DNA of 64,000 bases, taken from assembly GCA_025766275.1 (NCBI GenBank), contig JAFKAC010000002.1, positions 2,604,001-2,668,000 on the forward strand, read 5' to 3'. The position numbers were made by a program, and so were the translations under genes. Shown here piece by piece: positions 58,400 to 64,000 of the stretch (position 1 is the stretch's first letter; each line of letters opens with the position of its first letter). The notes beneath the pieces were generated by a model. It ran no database searches, was not told the origin of the DNA, and worked only from the letters and a program-made list of their open reading frames with translations. The DNA is from Lactarius indigo (taxonomy: Eukaryota > Basidiomycota > Agaricomycetes > Russulales > Russulaceae).

Positions 58400-59215
58400 A
58401 TGAGCATTATTCGTCCTTTCAAAGCTGATGACCTTTTCAAATTCAACAATATGTTGCGTGCATTCTCATTCTTCCACGCCCAAGTCCTCATCACTCATCC
58501 ACCAGAAACCTCGATATTTGGACCGAGACAGTGCGCATCAAAAAAACCCGCTCTCACCTCCGTTCCTTCCACACTAACCCCTCTTTCACAGTATGGCCTG
58601 GGCTTCTATTTCAATTATCTTTCCCGTTGGCCCGATATGTGTTGCACCGCCCAACACCCCAGCGGTCGACTGATGGGATATGGCACGTATTTGGCCCAAA
58701 TATCGGTCTCTCAGCACACGAAAACTGCAACTTTGCTGACCCACCTCTGACTCCGCAGTTCTAGGCAAGGCCGAGGGCTCCCAGCACGACTTCCATGGAC
58801 ACGTTACTGCTTTGTCTGTTGCCCCTGAATACCGCCGCCTCTCACTCGCTCGTGTCCTCATGAACTTCCTCGAGACCGTGTCCGATGACGTATACAACGG
58901 CCTTTTTGTCGACCTGTATGTCCGCTGTACAAACACGATTGCGATGGAGCTATACGAGGGCCTTGGGTACAGCGTGTACCGACGCGTACGCGAGTACTAC
59001 GGGAGCCTTGGTCTTGGTCCTGGTGGCAAGGACGAGGAAGACGCTTTCGGTTCGTGCCTATTTTTACCATATACCCTTGCCCTCCCACCCGCTGACGTCC
59101 TCCTGCCCCGCGTGTGTCCCTAGACATGCGCAAGCCTTTGTCGAGAGATCCGTATCGGCGTAGCGTGCGACCAAATGGACGTGATATGATCGTTAGCGCA
59201 CATGACGTCTCATAG
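58400..59215 (+). CDS. NAA20 (NAT3): NatB catalytic subunit, N-alpha-acetyltransferase 20
   Basis: Five exons. The ATG is at 58400 (MSIIRPFKADDLFKFNN), and the stop is at 59213-59215 after SAHDVS. NatB acetylates N-termini beginning Met-Asp, -Glu, -Asn or -Gln on the ribosome. A tiny exon after the CACCAG acceptor encodes NLDIWTET. The next exon reads YGLGFYFNYLSRWPDMCC...GRLMGY. The GNAT core is VTALSVAPEYRRLSLARVLM with the acetyl-CoA-binding R-R-x-x-x-A pattern (here RRLSLA), then VDLYVRCTNTIAMELYEGLGYSVYRRVREYY. The C-terminal DMRKPLSRD block is typical. The third intron (58683-58758) begins with GC, not GT, and ends CAG. That is the only junction giving the expected GYVLGKAEG. Confidence 0.93.
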
Positions 59216-59332
59216 CTTTAGCGACACATGCCGCCTATCTGTGCCCCAGTTTCTACGCACTCCATACCTTCAATAGAGCACCTCATATTTTCTCGAACAC
59301 GCCTGCTGCCCCGCTTCATCGGTCCGAATTCA

Positions 59333-62300
59333 CTATATTGAGAGCAACGGGGGTTCATCAGGCACATGTACTAACTGCGCCAACTCTTCGTCATAGAACT
59401 TCACCAGTGCCTCTTTGTCCGCGCAGAACGCCTGGAGTCTGATGCGCAGCTCTTCTGCGCCGGCTGCGGGACGTGGCGCTTTGCCAATGCCGACAGGATT
59501 AGCTCCCACACGGCCTGAACCCATCAGGCGGTTCGTGAGAAATAGGAACCCCTGCGTCCCTCCGAGCACCTGCACGAACGCCACGCCCGACCGGTGTACG
59601 AACTGCGAATACGCAAACGGAGCACGGCGGTATGAGTACACCGCGTCGACGTGTGGAGGGTACGAATTCGTCGCCTCGATGTCCAGCACGAATCCGAAGC
59701 GCCGCAGCAGCGAGTACTCAAAGTAGTGCGCCGCCTCGCCCTGTCGATGCTCTGGCACCCGTTTTTCGATGTCCACTACGATCGGAGGTTGCACTGCGAG
59801 CCGCACGGGGAAACACGATTGGAACGGGTTGCGGTCTGCGATGTCGCTGATGGGCGAGACGTATGCCTCGACCAACGTCAACCCATAACGCTCGATGGTG
59901 CGAGTCCACACGCGCAACATGTCCTCGATGCATCGTGCAGCGGTGCCGATCCAATGTAGTTCGAAATGAAAGATGGTCGCAGGGTTATGGATCAGATCGT
60001 GATGCAGTATCACAGTTTCTGCCTGGTCGCTTTTCTGTTGTTCATTAACAAGTTCCATCATTTGCCTGGTCGTTATGTGCTTAACAAACCGTACCTTATT
60101 GGGGTCCATGTCGATGACCATACTTTGGCTTAAGATGATGCGCTTCTTTGACTTTTTCACGATGGTCCTTGGAAGGCTGGACGGATAATGGCCTGATCGC
60201 GGGGCCTCGTCTGCTGTCTGGGCAAGGCGGTTTGGATCGGAACCAGCCTCCCTTTGGGGTGCTTGCAATCGCGTATTCTCCTTTGAGCCGGTAGAAGTAG
60301 TGCCTATTTAGCGGGCATTGTCAAACCTCGCAATTGCCAGCCCGAGCATGAACCACCTACCCATCGAAGAATCCATGTCGGCCCGTACAATGCTCAAGCA
60401 GGCCCTGTTCCTGCAGTTTGGCCCCCCATTCCGTGGCTTGGTCTCGAGTCGACACGTCCCGGAACTCTCGAACAACCCAATTCACAAACTCATATCCAAG
60501 AAACGAGTCTGGGTACTTGTGACGTTGCCATCGGTGCTCTTTGATCGGTATGCCGTCCTCTTCGCGCATGGCCTTGGCAATCGTCGCCAGGCTCATGTCT
60601 GCGATATCACGTTCGCTCTTCATTTTCTTCCGCAGCGGTCCCGCTGCATGTATCTCATTGAGGCGCGCCATGAGGTGGTCGTCAAGTACCATCGCCGCTG
60701 GTCCCACGTCCGTCACCAGCAAGTGCACAGATGGCGCCGGCCCAGCTGCACGCTCGTCCAGTGGTTGCCAACGCACACGAGAGAACATCTCCGTGAGCTT
60801 TTCAATCCCGAGTATCCGGATCTCCTCTTCATTGAGCTTGTCACCTACACTGCCACCGATGCTGCCCGTATATGTCGGAGGCTCTAGCGTGGGGATGACG
60901 ACGAAACGCGTGCGCCAATATCGTAACGATTCATTGAACTGCTGTTCGTATCCGGCAACCAGCATGTCCAGTCTACATCACCGCCACCCGAATGCAGTCA
61001 GAGAAACAGTGCGATGCGGCGTCTCATCACACGGCGCAGACTCACCTATTCCAGCCATAATTTTCCAGGCCATGATATGCAAAGGACAAACTCAGTTCCG
61101 TATACCCGGCACCAAGTTTCGGCCAGACCAGGCACTTATAGCGCAGAGGATGCGTGGGCGGCATACGACGCACATATCGCCGTACCTGGATCGCTTCGCC
61201 CGTGTACGCAATGCGGTGGATCTCATTGCTCATGCTGAGGTAGACGGGGTCGGCCTGCGCGCGCAGGGCCTCAGCGGCCCCGCTCGGTCGCGGAGTTATG
61301 TCCTCGTCGGACACGTACGACTTGGAGCGCCGCAGAGCGCGTGGGTCGGGCTCTGGGTCGCAGGCCGGTGAGTTAGCGGGACGCAGGACGATCTGGAATC
61401 CTTGCGCAAGCCGTAGCGCAATCATGCCACGCATAACGACGAGCGCCCATGCACGGCGGACCTCATCTGGGTTGTGGGACTGCAAGGCAGGCGGACGCAC
61501 AAGGAACGAGCGTGTCTCGGGCGGTTCTACGACAAAGTCGTACGAAAATACATCGTATGACGTTTCGAGCTCCGAAGTGCTCGGAAACTCTTCTGTCGTT
61601 AGCGGCAGACAGCCTGGGGTCACCATGGAACGCCATTTGATGTCGTGCTTAAAGACGGGGTGCGGGAACATATGTAGCCAGCGTCGGGCAAGAGACAAGT
61701 CGCTGTATGAGACGGGGATCTGTGGGCCCGACGGGGTCAATCGAACGGACGGCGACGACGAAGCCATGAGAAATGCGCTGCTCCCATGCACGATGCTACG
61801 TCTCTTCTCAAACAGACTCTCATCGCGTGGAGGGGTGTTCATCGGTGATTGAGTATATTTAGCGAGAGGGCTATGTGTCATGGGTGCAGTGTCTTCGAGA
61901 ACTTTGGAACGCCTCGAGTTTGGAACGCCTTTGATAGGCATGGGACGAGGCGACGACCAAGTATCCGCAGGGGCCATGAGCGGGCTAACAGTGTGAGGCT
62001 GCGGCTGAGGCGCAGGAGACTTCTTCTCTGCTCTAGCGACGGTGGCAGGCAACAGGGAGGTACCTGGTCGGTGTGCACTCTGAACTGTTGATTCGCCCGA
62101 CACCGAGACGGTAGAAGTCACAGCCTGGCTGGGCCCGCTACGGAAGGGATTGAATAGCCAAGGAGTAATCTTTGAGCGTAATAAGGAAGTAGAGCCTCTT
62201 TGAGAACTTCGATTGCCCTGGGTAGACGAGGTCGATGCATCGGAGCGATTCGAGCGATTCGAGCGAATAGACGCCTGAGAAGGGGAGGTGCTTAAATCAC

Positions 62301-64000
62301 TGGAGGCGGAGAGCGAGGCCACCAAAAGTCCCTTCTCACTTCTGGGAACTGGTAATGGCACCCTTTCGGAAGGACGCGGGCTTTCCTCTATGGGGTGGAA
62401 GTTGCTGGGAGGGTGAGAAGTGCGGTGTTGGGCAACGGCACGCTTATCTGCGATCCTGATGGAAGATGACATTGGAGTTGCACCCCCGATGGATACGCCC
62501 GAGGTACGGTTACTACTAAGGGGCCTCATTTCGTGATCCTTGAACTCGAAGATATCCGTGTCAAACTTGTCCGTGTCACGCTTGGCCGACACGAACGCGT
62601 CGAAATTGCCCTCGCGGTTATGGTCGAGAAGAGACGCATATTGTTCGGGAAGATAAGGAACTTCGATGCTGGATAACACGTCATGGTCAAGTAAGCCAAG
62701 CATTTGAATCTCATGCATCTTTGCGCGAGCGACGAATCTAAGGATGTCACTGTCAGATTGTTGGCGTCTCAACGTGAATGGTGGTCTCTACCTATCCTCA
62801 CGCAAAGGCAGGTCCATCTGCTTGTCCCAGAAGCTTATGCCAATCCAGAAGGGTTCCCACCAGAAGGTTTTCTTCTCACGACCAATACAGTCTGTAGGAC
62901 CATCATCGCCGCCCCAGAGAGGGTCCAATGCCCGAGAGCCATAGCGACCGAGTTTTTCAACCTTGAAGAGCTCCGGCTCGACACCATGAAAAGAAAAGAT
63001 GGGGCTACGATGTAGTGGTGGTTTTGCCAAGGATACGAGATCAATTCCGAATCCTTGGTCCAACATTCGGGTGCTGGTGAGTCGCAATAGCTGCTTGGAG
63101 ACACGATAATAACCAGTCCCGGGAGTAATGACGATGGTAGAAGACCCTGTTAAGGAGAGAGAACGGTCGATGTAATGAGTCTCTGTTGGGTTCAAGGCCA
63201 TGTTCAACGCTTCCAAAAGAGGGCCATCATGCGCGAATGAAAGTTGTCCCACTAGTCGTACTTCGCCATGTGCACCTGTCGGGCCACAGGCGGTCGTCCA
63301 AGTTCGGTGATAATGGTGCGCCAGGAGAATATCCCGTTGAAAGGCCCAAAAAGAGTCCTTTAGACTAACGAGTGTGGACTGCCAGTCGTATAAAACCTCC
63401 AAGTCTGTGATGACCTTGTAGAAATCCTTATGCCATCTGCCATCCTCGTCTTGAAGCAAGGGACCTTCCGCGTAGTCGACCTCGGTGCGATCATAAAATA
63501 CGCGTGATATCAGCACGATTGTGACCGTATGGTTTGTGCCTGCCTCTTTCCATCTGGTGAAAAGCTCAGGGAGAAAGGAGTGGACTATTTTTTCATTGCA
63601 ACGTTCGCCATCCCCGGAAAACTCCCAGAGTTCGCGACAGACTTGGATAAAGATCGTGACTTTTGCAGACAGTGAGCGGTGAATGGTCTTTGTAGAGGCT
63701 GTTACGAGGCCGCTAGAAACCTACGAGAGATATAGTTAAGCTAAGCAACGAGTGTATAGAAGCTAGGGAAATCGTACTTTCTGACCACCAACGTATATCA
63801 CGTCCACTTTAGCCGCAACCGAACCTATAAAGGTGACCTCCTGGCCAAGATAGACACAGTGACCAGACAGCTGTTCGCTTAGTCTCCACATGTCATTCCT
63901 TCCAAGATACTGGTCCTGGAAAATGAGCTCCAAATAGTCGGCTTGACACTCTGCCCTGTCAACCTGCCCCGAGCAAGTGAATGACTTGTGGAAACGCTGG
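59333..64000 (-). CDS. IML1: Iml1/DEPDC5, GATOR1 (SEACIT) subunit, 5' end outside window
   Basis: A minus-strand multi-exon gene that runs off the right edge; the N-terminus is missing. The visible part is about 1,400 residues. Iml1 is the Rab-GAP-like subunit of GATOR1/SEACIT that restrains TORC1 at the vacuole. The first visible segment (FQDQYLGRNDMWRLSEQL, IGSVAAKVDVIYVGGQK; about 63780-63940) opens the Iml1 N-terminal domain. It continues as FIQVCRELWEFSGDGE and the LFTRWKEAGTNHTVTIVLISR block, then GYYRVSKQLLRLTSTRMLDQG. A Ser-rich linker (about 61900-62400) precedes SYSDLSLARRWLHMFPHPVF. A DEP domain (IPIKEHRWQRHKYPDSFLGYEFVNWV; about 60440-60540) follows. The C-terminal domain ends DEPPLLSI at 59333. 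Near 60170-60250 the frame changes by +1 between KGGWFRSK and KKSKKRIILSQSM. A weak intron could explain it. Confidence 0.93.

Noticed and set aside
60541..61371. 276-codon plus-strand open frame
   Set aside because: It is antisense to IML1 exons carrying the DEP region; a shadow of codon bias on the other strand.
1..64000. CRISPR arrays, bacterial operons, tRNA or rRNA genes
   Set aside because: No spaced direct repeats, Shine-Dalgarno-linked gene strings, or cloverleaf sequences were seen; the window is eukaryotic.

Overview
This window reads as a gene-dense basidiomycete (probably Agaricomycete) nuclear contig. The evidence is many short GT-AG introns of about 40-80 nt that break nearly every gene, protein families at their usual fungal lengths, basidiomycete-style Mrp51, Mif2/CENP-C, Iml1 and Asi3-like proteins, and a multi-intron fungal hAT transposase. 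No tRNA, rRNA, CRISPR array or prophage was seen. Exon limits below were placed by hand from splice signals and protein continuity.

Layout, left to right. The tail of an unidentified nuclear protein (1-437) is followed by a large Ser/Thr/Pro-rich protein (648-3217). A hAT transposon occupies about 4562-8148 on the minus strand. A minus-strand block follows: a BAG-domain/UIM co-chaperone (8639-10516), the centromere protein CENP-C/Mif2 (11459-13387) and acetolactate synthase ILV2 (13666-15959). ILV2 is head to head with the mitochondrial tRNA 2-thiouridylase (16072-17643). UPF1 (18113-21668) is head to head with a 95-aa three-exon HYPK-like gene (21727-22112). Then come Mrp51, a UDP-galactose-type transporter, MDM12, ELP3, a Golgi apyrase, a PWWP-like two-module protein, a Zn2Cys6 regulator, the F-box/WD40 protein CDC4, a PPIL1-type cyclophilin, D-aminoacyl-tRNA deacylase, phosphatidylglycerophosphate synthase, an Asi3-like RING membrane ligase, a coiled-coil AT-hook protein, a Pho85-type cyclin, NatB subunit NAA20, and the 3' part of IML1, which runs off the right edge.

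The genes are housekeeping genes rather than one pathway. Two themes recur: translation quality and tRNA modification (UPF1, HYPK, NAA20, DTD1, ELP3, the 2-thiouridylase, Mrp51) and mitochondrial function (ILV2, the 2-thiouridylase, Mrp51, MDM12, PGS1). Five head-to-head pairs have start codons separated by only 58-135 bp.

The most unusual observation is that two unrelated genes, the cyclin and the BAG protein, each have reading frames that continue after a +1 shift at a [T/C]CC-TGA-G shift-stop. This resembles the antizyme frameshift site. Sequencing error or gene decay cannot be excluded from this sequence alone.
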